Assembly (NCBI GenBank): GCA_003235785.1
Contig: QJYE01000018.1
Coordinates: 1-7,948, forward strand
Source: Nitrospirota bacterium
Lineage (GTDB): Bacteria; Nitrospirota; Nitrospiria; Nitrospirales; UBA8639
Reading direction: 5' to 3'
DNA: 7,948 nucleotides
The notes beneath the pieces are model-generated. The model was not told the origin of the DNA, ran no database searches, and was given only the letters and a program-made list of their open reading frames with translations. Shown here piece by piece: positions 1-6,129 of this stretch; positions within the stretch are counted from its first letter, which is position 1, and each line of letters starts with the position of its first letter. Both the position numbers and the translations under genes were made by a program.

Positions 1-97
1 CATCGGTGGAAATGACCTTCCGTCTTAGTCGTTGGCCCAGGATTCTGGCAACCGTGCTTTTCCCGGTTCCCCTATATCCTATTAAGACGATATTCAT
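1..97 (-). CDS. aroK: Shikimate kinase, N-terminal part only (runs off left edge)
   Basis: Shikimate kinase transfers the ATP gamma-phosphate to the 3-hydroxyl of shikimate, in the cytoplasm, in the chorismate pathway. Only the first 32 residues lie in the window. They begin MNIVLIGYRGTGKSTVAR, a short hydrophobic beta strand followed by a Walker A P-loop (GYRGTGKST, residues 7-15). Residues 30-32 (STD) fall where the family has its conserved Asp of the magnesium/shikimate site. The ATG is set by an AAAGGA Shine-Dalgarno (106-111) eight bases upstream. The start codon overlaps the stop of the preceding small ORF in an ATGA, and aroE lies further upstream on the same strand, so the order aroE-(orf)-aroK supports the assignment over other P-loop kinases. 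The nucleoside-binding and lid regions are outside the window, so the family call rests on the N-terminus and context. Confidence 0.88.
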   Translation of the reverse strand, partial: MNIVLIGYRGTGKSTVARILGQRLRRKVISTD

Positions 98-294
98 GAA
101 TCTCGTCCTTTGAGGTTCTTCTGAGACGGTGCTTTTGGAAGAGTTGCGGAAGAGGTCAAGATGTATTCCCGATTAAGGATGTCGGGAATGACCGAGGGGG
201 ACAAGTGATCGTTATGCAAGAATCCCCATGCCGTGCCTCCATCTGGCAGTGATTTCCCCATTACCATGGCTTTCGCTGGAGTTGCTAAAACCAT
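94..294 (-). CDS. Possible small protein between aroE and aroK (66 aa, unrecognised)
   Basis: I do not recognise this product. An ATG at 294 opens a 66-codon frame whose TGA stop overlaps the aroK start in an ATGA, the usual geometry of translational coupling. It begins 19 bases after the aroE stop, behind AAGGAA (305-310) spaced about ten bases from the ATG. Two in-frame TTG codons lie just upstream but too close to that Shine-Dalgarno. The predicted peptide has mixed composition, no transmembrane segment, no signal peptide and no motif I can name. The C-terminus is polar and basic (ending KNLKGRDS). In its favour are the open frame across the whole gap, the ribosome site and the overlap. 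Against it, a frame this short can be open by chance, and aroK has its own Shine-Dalgarno. It could simply be an untranslated spacer. Confidence 0.38.
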   Translation of the reverse strand: MVLATPAKAMVMGKSLPDGGTAWGFLHNDHLSPSVIPDILNREYILTSSATLPKAPSQKNLKGRDS

Positions 295-313
295 CTGCAA
301 CAAATTCCTTCAT

Positions 314-1168
314 TCATGAAAAGTGACTGGTGAGCACGTTTCGCATGACCTCGATGGGTGCTGATTCTCCGGTCCAGAGTTCGAATTGTCCGACTGCCTG
401 ATGCAGGAACATTTCGATGCCTTGAATGGTACGGCAGCCGGCGGTTTGTGCATCTTGAAGCAATCGGGTGTTGAGGGGGTTGTAGACGATATCCATAACG
501 GTTAATCCTGGATGGAGTAATTCCTTGGGGACGCAACTGTGCTCAATTTTCGGATGCATGCCAATGGGGGTGCCGTGGATGAGAAGATGTGCGTCGGCTA
601 AGGCTGATCCCAGTGTCGAGGGGTTTAACGGATGATCGGTTATCTCAGCTCCAGTTTTGGTTCGTAAATCGGTAGCTAGCGTTGAGCGTTCCTTGGCATC
701 GATTCCTAACAGCGTGAGATGTTCAATGGTTCCTTCCACGCAGAGGCCAAATGCAATGGCTCGTGCCGCTCCTCCTGACCCTAGCAGGACAACCCGTTGT
801 CCGGAGAGGGCCATTCCTCCTTGTCGCAACGCTTGAAGGGCGCCTGAGGCGTCGGTATTCGAGCCGACTAACATCCCGCGGTCTTTGATGATGGTGTTAA
901 CCGACCCGATATGCTTGGCGGTGGTTTCGATGGAATCTAACAGCGGCATGATGGAGACTTTGTGGGGAATCGTCACGCTGAATCCTCGGATGTGGCCCAG
1001 TGCGCGGATTCCGCGTATGGCGTTCTCCAGGTCCTCGACCGGGAAGGCGAGATAGGCGAAATTCAACCCCAAACTCTCAAAGGCTGCATTATGGATGGCC
1101 GGAGAGAGGGAGTGGTCGACTGGATTTCCCAAAAGGCCACACAGTTGTGTTTGTGCTGTAATTGTCAT
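314..1168 (-). CDS. aroE: Shikimate dehydrogenase (NADP-dependent)
   Basis: This enzyme reduces 3-dehydroshikimate to shikimate with NADPH, the step before shikimate kinase, in the cytoplasm. The 284-residue length is typical. The N-terminal substrate domain has GLLGNPVDHSLSP (11-23) with the shikimate-binding Ser20 and Ser22, then TIPHK ending in the catalytic Lys70. IGSVNT (87-92) contains Asn91, and SNTDASG contains the catalytic Asp106. The Rossmann glycine loop is GSGGAARA (130-137). Near the C-terminus GIEMFLHQAVGQF supplies the substrate-contacting Gln257. An in-frame TTG lies seven codons upstream, but the ATG at 1168 is chosen because CTAAGGA sits five bases before it. The gene heads a minus-strand group continuing to aroK. 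I see no missing catalytic residue. The quinate/shikimate paralog YdiB is less likely given the aroK linkage. Confidence 0.96.
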   Translation of the reverse strand: MTITAQTQLCGLLGNPVDHSLSPAIHNAAFESLGLNFAYLAFPVEDLENAIRGIRALGHIRGFSVTIPHKVSIMPLLDSIETTAKHIGSVNTIIKDRGMLVGSNTDASGALQALRQGGMALSGQRVVLLGSGGAARAIAFGLCVEGTIEHLTLLGIDAKERSTLATDLRTKTGAEITDHPLNPSTLGSALADAHLLIHGTPIGMHPKIEHSCVPKELLHPGLTVMDIVYNPLNTRLLQDAQTAGCRTIQGIEMFLHQAVGQFELWTGESAPIEVMRNVLTSHFS

Positions 1169-1200
1169 GACGTTCCTTAGGTAGCTCAAAGTTCAGCCCA

Positions 1201-1215
1201 GGTTATCACATAACC
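1201..1215. repeat. Perfect palindrome over the candidate aroE -10 box
   Basis: GGTTAT-CAC-ATAACC has perfect six-base arms around a three-base centre. It lies about 33-47 bases upstream of the aroE ATG and covers the candidate -10 box, which is where a repressor operator would sit. In RNA it could also form a small hairpin. No regulator is identifiable from the window. Confidence 0.45.
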
Positions 1216-1231
1216 GCATTGGGAAATTCAA
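1202..1231 (-). promoter_or_regulatory. Candidate aroE promoter
   Basis: Read on the minus strand, TTGAAT (1226-1231) is a 4/6 match to a sigma-70 -35 box. After an 18-base spacer, GATAAC (1202-1207) is a 4/6 match to the -10 box and is preceded by TGT, an extended -10 element. This places a start site roughly 25-30 bases before the aroE ATG. The match is modest and the assignment is tentative. Confidence 0.3.
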
Positions 1232-1241
1232 CCATTTAGGA

Positions 1242-1308
1242 CGTCAGGCGTAAAGCGTGAGGTGTAGGGCGTGAGACGGAAAAAACGCGAGTCGCTTTAC
1301 GCCAGACG
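1242..1308. repeat. Inverted repeat of a degenerate dispersed intergenic repeat (REP-like)
   Basis: The arms 1242-1257 and 1293-1308 pair at 15 of 16 positions, including an 11-base perfect core (GGCGTAAAGCG / CGCTTTACGCC), around a 35-base loop. The loop itself contains another GCGTGAG unit. The right arm and its flank (1297-1315) match the reverse complement of the uvrC 3' end (7866-7884) at 16 of 19 bases, so this is a repeated element within the window. On the minus strand a short GCG-ACT-CGC hairpin followed by six T residues (1279-1284) lies inside the loop and might act as a weak terminator between the lysine-rich gene and aroE. I see no coding capacity here. Confidence 0.6.
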
Positions 1309-1368
1309 CTTCACGAGATTTGGTAAAAAAAGAATAGGATTGGGGAAGGGTGAGTTGGAAAGGTGTAG

Positions 1369-1396
1369 TCCGGAGAGCAGTGACCTACTCCCCGGA
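1369..1396 (-). terminator. Hairpin downstream of the lysine-rich mini-gene (weak terminator candidate)
   Basis: The minus-strand transcript would carry TCCGGGGAG and CTCTCCGGA separated by a ten-base loop, a nine-pair stem with one G-U pair, starting 27 bases after the stop of the 28-codon gene. The opposite strand would have an A-C mismatch at that position, which favours a minus-strand role. No U-run follows directly, so it may be a processing or pausing hairpin and not an intrinsic terminator. Confidence 0.3.
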
Positions 1397-1422
1397 TGTA
1401 CACGTTGACACGTCCGAGAAAA

Positions 1423-1509
1423 CTATCGTGACGATTTTTTCTTCGGCGTCGCTTTCTTCGCGCGAACGGTTGCTTTTTTTGCTGGTTTCTTTTTGGCAAC
1501 TTTAGCCAT
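1423..1509 (-). CDS. 28-residue lysine/alanine-rich basic protein, histone-H1-tail-like
   Basis: This is a very short gene with a near-perfect Shine-Dalgarno, AAGGAGGTG (1515-1523), five bases before the ATG at 1509. The peptide starts MAKVAKKKPAKKATVRAKKA and ends KKKSSR. It has 11 Lys and 2 Arg in 28 residues, no acidic or aromatic residues, and several Ala, Pro, Thr and Ser. The composition and KKxPAKKA-type spacing resemble eukaryotic H1 tails and the bacterial Lys-rich H1-like proteins (for example Hc1/AlgP tails), which bind DNA electrostatically. By inference it may bind nucleic acid, act as a nucleoid or ribosome-associated peptide, or serve as a polyamine-like counter-ion. It stands alone between the histidine-kinase gene and aroE, on the same strand. 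The repetitive A-rich codons could also reflect low-complexity drift, but the ribosome site argues for translation. A 76-codon frame overlapping it on the same strand lacks comparable signals. Confidence 0.72.
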   Translation of the reverse strand: MAKVAKKKPAKKATVRAKKATPKKKSSR

Positions 1510-1597
1510 GAGAGCACCTCCTTGAAAAAATGATTAAGCAATTCTATGCAGGTTTATCGGCAGGCATATGAAAATCATGAGAGTCTTGTGGATTTTT

Positions 1598-1626
1598 TTG
1601 CCGCGTCAGTCAAGAAGACGCGGTAA
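1598..1626. repeat. Hairpin-forming inverted repeat downstream of the histidine kinase gene
   Basis: Arms CCGCGTC (1601-1607) and GACGCGG (1617-1623) are perfectly complementary around a nine-base loop. On the plus strand the stem extends outward by TTG/TAA with one G-U pair. On the minus strand the stem is followed by an A-run and not a T-run, so it is not a canonical terminator for the kinase transcript. The rest of the 1510-1703 intergenic stretch shows nothing else recognisable beyond the Shine-Dalgarno of the mini-gene. Confidence 0.4.
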
Positions 1627-1703
1627 TAATGTTTGAGTGCGGCAATGCGTTCCTAGCTTTTGCAAGCGGCGATCATGTTGAATGGAGGAGAGGAAGCGGT
1701 GAC

Positions 1704-4040
1704 TCAGATCAACGCAGAAGTTGCAGGCGACGCGATTTTGGGAAACCGGATGTGAAAGGTAGTCCCCACACCCACGGTGCTTTCGACGGTGATGGTGGCC
1801 CCATGGAGCTCAACTAATTGTTTCACGATGGAGAGCCCTAAACCCAAGCCTTCCGTGCCGATTTCAGGTCTTCGGTGTGCCTGGTAGAAGGCTTGAAACA
1901 GGTGAGGGAGTGCTTCCTGTGGGATGCCTGGGCCGCTGTCGGCGATGGACAAGAGGATATGATTGGGTGGCTCTGGGGAGGCGGTCACCAAGATGCGGCC
2001 ATGGTCTGGCGTAAATTTATGGGCATTGTGCACCAGGTTAGTCACAATTTGATGGAGGCGGTCTGGATCTCCCCAGATCGTCAAAGCCTCTCCCGTTGTT
2101 TCGGTCATCAACTCTTGATTTTTGGTTTGGGTCAAGTGCATCAACTCTTGGGTGATGTCTTCCAAAAGGGTTGGAAGGGACACGAATTGTTGGGCGAGTC
2201 GAATCGTACCGGCTTCTATACGGGAGAGATCCAAGAGGTCGCCAATCATTCGGGTTAATCGATTGGCATTGGCGCTGATTCGGGTGAGGTACAGGTGTTG
2301 GCGTTCTGCAATGGGTCCTACTAGGCCATGCAGCATATTTTCGGTGAAGCCTTTGATGGAGGTGAGCGGGGTGCGTAGTTCATGGGAGCAATGGGAAAGA
2401 AACTGGGATTTCATTCGGTCGAGTTCCTTGAGACGGGTATTGGCGGTTTCAAGCTCCTGATTAGCCTGTTGAAGTTCCATCGTGCGCTTTTGGACTTTCG
2501 TTTCCAATCCGATATTCAACGCTTCAATTTCCTCATAGGCCAGAGCCGTATCCAGGGCAATAGCTAGTTGCTTCGAGACGGTGGACAGTAAATTCTGTTC
2601 TGGAACGGTAAGTGATTGGCCTTGGGGGTTTCCTGCAACCAGCACACCCAACGGCTGATTTTGACTCACCAAGGCCAGAGCGATTCCATTGCTTAGTTGC
2701 CCCTCGGTCAGAAGCCGATGGGTTGCGGGGTGAGCGTTCTCTAATATTTGTTGGACATCTTTAATGATGGTTGGTTGTGGGTTGTTGAGAGTCGTGTAAA
2801 GGAGATCATGAGGCGTTGCGGGAATCGTGAGGTCTTGCAGGTCAGATGGCCAGGGATGAGGACCACCATGCATGTGAATCTTGGCGAATTGTTGGTGCTT
2901 TTCATTCCATAGGGCGATCCACGCATGGTCATAGCGAAGTGATCGTACGATGGCCTGAAGCCCGACCTGTATAATTCGTTCCTGATCGAGTGTTGAGCTG
3001 ATTTGGAGTGTCAGTTCATAGAGCATCGTCAATTCGTCAATATGTCGACGAACTTCGATCAAGCTATGTTCTTGCTGAAGATAGGCCTTCCTGAGTTCTT
3101 CGTGTTGCTGCTCCGCCGAGGCTAATTGTTCCTGAATGATATTGCCGCGTTCTTGGAGTTCCTTCCGGTCAGTCCAGATTCGTCCGGTTAATGGGAATAT
3201 TAAAAGTGGTAAAAGCGTTAGCCCCGCATGGCCCCACCATGGATAGTGCGGAGCAATAGTCATAGTCAGGCCGAGCATCACAAGGCTTAGGGTAGCTCCT
3301 CCGAATATCCAGACCCAGAGAGGCGATGATTGAGGATTCCAGGTAAATGTCCATTCGCAATAGGGATCCCCTTCAGCGATGCAGCAGGTGTCTTGGATGG
3401 TGGCCGGCTGTTGCCCAAACATGCTGGCAGGGATTTGGGCAAGGCTGGCCTTGGAGGTATGGCAGATTCGTTCGGCGCATCCACGGAGATAAGGCCCAAA
3501 TTGGGAGAGAACCGATTCGGTAAATTGCAGTCGGATGACCGCATGACCATTCGTGACCGACAGGACTTCCGGTTTGAGCGATCCCTTGGTAAATTTTTCG
3601 GCGAAGTAGGGAAAAAGTCGATAAATTTGAACGATTGAAAATGGCCGTCCAAGAATTTGCACTAAGGGCGATAACAGTTTTTCCCGACCAAGATTGAAAT
3701 GGTAATCAGATTGTTCAGACAGTTGAATGGAAAATTCTGTCAAGAACATCACAAATTCATAGGAGTAGCTGTTCCAGGGATTTTTGAGGAAATCGACGGT
3801 GACATGATAGGTCCGATCAGGGATACGCTTATTCAAGAGACCCACAAGTTTCTCTAAGGCGGCTTGAGCAGCTTCGGGCCCAGATTTACAGGTCACGAGG
3901 GTTTCTAGATATTCAAGATTGGCTCGAACCGTTATCCCGCTCACGTTCTGAATGGTTACGCCCTGAAGATCCTTGCCAAAGGGACGAAATTCCATGAGCG
4001 GGCGCTCCAGGATGCGATGGAATTTTGGTAAGAGCGTCAT
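1704..4040 (-). CDS. Membrane sensor histidine kinase: V4R-like domain, two TM helices, GAF, HisKA, HATPase
   Basis: This is a 778-residue two-component sensor. Residues 1-235 form a soluble input region ending in a V4R-like domain (about 165-235; TCCIAEGDPYCEWTFTW at 218-234). Two adjacent TM helices (about 241-263 and 268-286) are joined by a very short turn, so both ends should be cytoplasmic. A coiled coil (292-335) leads to a GAF-like domain (about 340-500) and another coiled coil. The H-box SHCSHELRTPLTSIKGF carries the phospho-acceptor His553. The catalytic domain has the N-box (Asn668/Asn672), the G1 box DSGPGIP (701-707), the F-box (712-720) and the G2 box GTEGLGLGLS (728-737). No receiver domain is fused and no response regulator is adjacent, so the partner is unknown. 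The ATG at 4040 follows GTAGGAACACTC. The gene starts 91 bases after the FadL-like gene on the same strand. Cys193, Asp217, Cys220 and Cys228 resemble a V4R zinc site. The ligand is not determinable. Confidence 0.93.
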   Translation of the reverse strand: MTLLPKFHRILERPLMEFRPFGKDLQGVTIQNVSGITVRANLEYLETLVTCKSGPEAAQAALEKLVGLLNKRIPDRTYHVTVDFLKNPWNSYSYEFVMFLTEFSIQLSEQSDYHFNLGREKLLSPLVQILGRPFSIVQIYRLFPYFAEKFTKGSLKPEVLSVTNGHAVIRLQFTESVLSQFGPYLRGCAERICHTSKASLAQIPASMFGQQPATIQDTCCIAEGDPYCEWTFTWNPQSSPLWVWIFGGATLSLVMLGLTMTIAPHYPWWGHAGLTLLPLLIFPLTGRIWTDRKELQERGNIIQEQLASAEQQHEELRKAYLQQEHSLIEVRRHIDELTMLYELTLQISSTLDQERIIQVGLQAIVRSLRYDHAWIALWNEKHQQFAKIHMHGGPHPWPSDLQDLTIPATPHDLLYTTLNNPQPTIIKDVQQILENAHPATHRLLTEGQLSNGIALALVSQNQPLGVLVAGNPQGQSLTVPEQNLLSTVSKQLAIALDTALAYEEIEALNIGLETKVQKRTMELQQANQELETANTRLKELDRMKSQFLSHCSHELRTPLTSIKGFTENMLHGLVGPIAERQHLYLTRISANANRLTRMIGDLLDLSRIEAGTIRLAQQFVSLPTLLEDITQELMHLTQTKNQELMTETTGEALTIWGDPDRLHQIVTNLVHNAHKFTPDHGRILVTASPEPPNHILLSIADSGPGIPQEALPHLFQAFYQAHRRPEIGTEGLGLGLSIVKQLVELHGATITVESTVGVGTTFHIRFPKIASPATSALI

Positions 4041-4131
4041 GAGTGTTCCTACAAGAACATAATCTTCTAGGGAGGACTGTACTGTAAAACGGGAAAAGGG
4101 TGCAGGGGAGTCGAAATTCCGGAAGGTAGCC

Positions 4132-5508
4132 TTAGAAATTTACCCGCAGGGACAAGGCTCCGACGTGAAGGGTTGTGTCCCATTTCCCGTCCAACAAGGG
4201 TTGCTGATTGTTGTTGATCCCCCGTGTCTGGTACAGCAACACCTGATAGGCCAGATCAAGCCCTATGGCTTTCGCGCCCAAGCTATCACAAGGGAGTATT
4301 CCCAAAAATTTCCCTGGAGCGTGACAGAGAAAGCCGACACCCGCTGAAAAGGCATTGTAATCAGAATCTGGAACGGTCGGTTCAAATGTACGGCTGGGTA
4401 TTGGGGTTTCTGATCGGATGTATCCCGCCCGAAGGGCCACATCCCAATTGGGGAGGACAGGGGGGGACAAAGCTTTGAATTCCGTGCCTATGAGGAGAAG
4501 CCAGGTGTCTCGATAGTTGCGAGGTTGAGAGATCGTCTGGGTAAAGCCAGGTGGGAGTGCAGGATTTTTGAAATCAGAAAGGTGCAAGTCGAGATCTTTA
4601 AAGTCCGTCCAATCCGCATATTCCACGTCCACCTCAATCTTCCACTCGTGCCGGGCATTTCTGATGGGCCAGCCGGCGATGGCCCAGGTGTAAATATCAG
4701 GGAGTTCAATTGTGGTCCTCGCATCGGCAACCTTTTCACCATTGGAAAGAAAGTCGCCTTTCAGTTTTAGATCAGTCCCGTTTCGGTAGACAAATCCAAA
4801 ATTCAGCAAGGGTTTCCCGGCCTCATTGCGAAAGGGCGTTAGAAGAAGGCTGGCATTAAAGCCCAACGCGGTATCCGTTCCATTGGCCTCCTGATTGCTT
4901 CCAGGATTTCGCTGGAATTCCCCATGTCCTTCACCCAGGAAGCTGGCAAAGGTATAAATATCCAGTCCTCCCCCCACGGAAAGATAATCATTGAATTTGT
5001 AGGCCAGAGTGGGCTTGATATCAAGAAGAGGAAGAGACGCATGAGTCAGGATAGGGGAAATCGAACTATTGTCGGGGTAATCCAATTGAACAGCATAGGG
5101 GATGGTAACACCGATGCCCGCTGTCCAGTTGGGTAAATTCTTCAACCCCAAAGCGGGTAAATTTGCCGTCAAAAAGAACGTGGTGGGTGGAGGATTGGCG
5201 ATCGTCCTGTCAAAGCCGCCCTTCACTGTTCCTCCAGAGGCACCCTTAAACCGAATATCGCCTCCGATAAAGAGGGCCCCTCCGGAAAATTGAATACCTT
5301 CCAATTGGGTCATGCCGGCTGGATTATAATGAATGGCGGACGCATCATCAGCTTGAGCGGCAAATGCGGCGGCTTGGGCTGTGGCCGAAGCACCATGATC
5401 CAGAATTCGAAACCCTTCAGCAAAAATGTCTTGGAGGAAGACTGTGTGGAGAATGAGGAACAGGACAGGTAGGATGAAAAGAAAGGCGTGCCTTGTTTGG
5501 CTAATCAC
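4132..5508 (-). CDS. FadL/OmpP1/TodX-family outer-membrane transport protein
   Basis: FadL-family 14-strand beta barrels pass hydrophobic molecules such as long-chain fatty acids or aromatic hydrocarbons across the outer membrane. The 458-residue product has an N-terminal signal peptide (about 1-30, hydrophobic 8-28, likely cleaved after DIFA). The mature protein starts EGFRILDHGASATAQAAAFA, the N-terminal plug region of the family, followed by the hallmark NPAGM (62-66). Alternating beta-strand patterns fill the rest. A second family-like segment runs through RAGYIRSETPIP to the PDSDYNAFSAGVGF region (360-393), and the chain ends in SLRVNF with the C-terminal Phe of outer-membrane barrels. 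Two cysteines (395, 407) may form a loop disulfide. The start is a GTG at 5508 with GGAGG four bases upstream. An overlapping ATG at 5510 is followed at once by TGA and cannot be used. Substrate is unknown; fadL itself is not claimed. Confidence 0.92.
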   Translation of the reverse strand: MISQTRHAFLFILPVLFLILHTVFLQDIFAEGFRILDHGASATAQAAAFAAQADDASAIHYNPAGMTQLEGIQFSGGALFIGGDIRFKGASGGTVKGGFDRTIANPPPTTFFLTANLPALGLKNLPNWTAGIGVTIPYAVQLDYPDNSSISPILTHASLPLLDIKPTLAYKFNDYLSVGGGLDIYTFASFLGEGHGEFQRNPGSNQEANGTDTALGFNASLLLTPFRNEAGKPLLNFGFVYRNGTDLKLKGDFLSNGEKVADARTTIELPDIYTWAIAGWPIRNARHEWKIEVDVEYADWTDFKDLDLHLSDFKNPALPPGFTQTISQPRNYRDTWLLLIGTEFKALSPPVLPNWDVALRAGYIRSETPIPSRTFEPTVPDSDYNAFSAGVGFLCHAPGKFLGILPCDSLGAKAIGLDLAYQVLLYQTRGINNNQQPLLDGKWDTTLHVGALSLRVNF

Positions 5509-5510
5509 AT

Positions 5511-5711
5511 CTCCTCCGTGAGAATGTGGGTAATTGATGAAACAATGGGAAAGTTTACGGCAAGGGGTGTCTTATAGCAATGTTGTTGCTCAATAGACTC
5601 TGACCAGAGAAAATGAAAGAAAAGATGAGATTCCCCCTGCAGAAGTATTCGAGGAAATTTCTATGTGTTTGAGAAAGGCGGTTCATAGCTTTTTTTGTGA
5701 AGGAGGGTGAG
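5511..5711. promoter_or_regulatory. Divergent intergenic region between the FadL-like and VOC genes
   Basis: This 201-base gap must hold promoters for both outward-reading units. It contains small inverted repeats (AGCAA-TGTTG-TTGCT at about 5576-5590, and CTCT-GACC-AGAG near 5608) and a T-run at 5690-5696 next to the VOC Shine-Dalgarno. TATAAG on the minus strand near 5571-5576 resembles a -10 box but has no convincing -35 at 16-18 bases. I cannot assign promoters with confidence. Confidence 0.4.
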
Positions 5712-6110
5712 ATGAATGTCAAGAAATTATTGCATACTCGAATGCGTGTGAGTGATATGGAACAGACATTGAAGTTTTATCGTGAGGTGCTAGGCTTGGA
5801 AGTGGTGGAGCAAAAGGTCTCTCCGCGCGGATCTTATCTGGCGTTTTTAGCCGTCCCCAATAGTGAGGAATTGATTGAACTATGCAGTTTCCCCACCAGT
5901 GGGCCTGTTAGGGTTCAGGAAGATCTGGTCCATCTGGCGTTTGAGGTGGATGATTTGGATCGCACGATTCAAGAATTGCAAACCCAAGGCGTTCCTATTA
6001 CTGATGGTCCGACACAGTCGTCATCAGGTAGCCGGTTTATCTTTATCGATGCGCCTGATGGTTATGAAATTGAGTTGATTCAACGGCCTGATGGCGTGGC
6101 AATTGTTTGA
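5712..6110 (+). CDS. Glyoxalase I-like VOC-family metalloenzyme (lactoylglutathione lyase family)
   Basis: The 132-residue protein is a two-module VOC (vicinal oxygen chelate) protein. It closely follows the layout of bacterial glyoxalase I, which isomerises the methylglyoxal-thiol hemithioacetal in the cytoplasm. The opening LLHTRMRVSDMEQTLKFY matches GloA-type starts. All four expected metal ligands are present: His8, Glu56 (in ELIELCS), His74 (in LVHLAFEV) and Glu121 (in DGYEIELI). The conserved DPDGY-like segment is DAPDGYEIELI (113-123). The ATG at 5712 is chosen over an upstream in-frame GTG at 5697, because AAGGAGG sits five bases before it and the GTG would overlap that site. uvrC follows after 19 bases, so they are probably cotranscribed. 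The protein could act on another thiol or aldehyde adduct, because VOC specificities vary and glutathione use is unproven. Confidence 0.88.
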   Translation: MNVKKLLHTRMRVSDMEQTLKFYREVLGLEVVEQKVSPRGSYLAFLAVPNSEELIELCSFPTSGPVRVQEDLVHLAFEVDDLDRTIQELQTQGVPITDGPTQSSSGSRFIFIDAPDGYEIELIQRPDGVAIV

Positions 6111-6129
6111 CCATGAAGGTGTGAGCGGG

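Noticed and set aside
1311..1541. 76-codon minus-strand frame overlapping the lysine-rich mini-gene
   Set aside because: It starts at a TTG without a ribosome site, runs into the repeat and hairpin region, and is out of frame with the 28-codon gene, which has the strong Shine-Dalgarno.
1598..1626. Intrinsic terminator for the histidine kinase transcript
   Set aside because: The stem is perfect, but the tract after it on the minus strand is A-rich, not T-rich.
3330..3638. 102-codon plus-strand frame and similar long frames opposite the kinase and porin genes
   Set aside because: They are antisense shadows of well-supported genes, with no ribosome sites or recognisable domains.
1704..4040. 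Phytochrome-type or hybrid kinase
   Set aside because: The GAF-like domain lacks a recognisable chromophore-cysteine context, no PHY domain is visible, and no receiver domain follows the HATPase, so only a plain GAF sensor kinase is supported.
6091..6129. Longer UvrC starting at ATG 6091
   Set aside because: It overlaps the VOC coding sequence, lacks a Shine-Dalgarno and adds 13 residues with no family resemblance.
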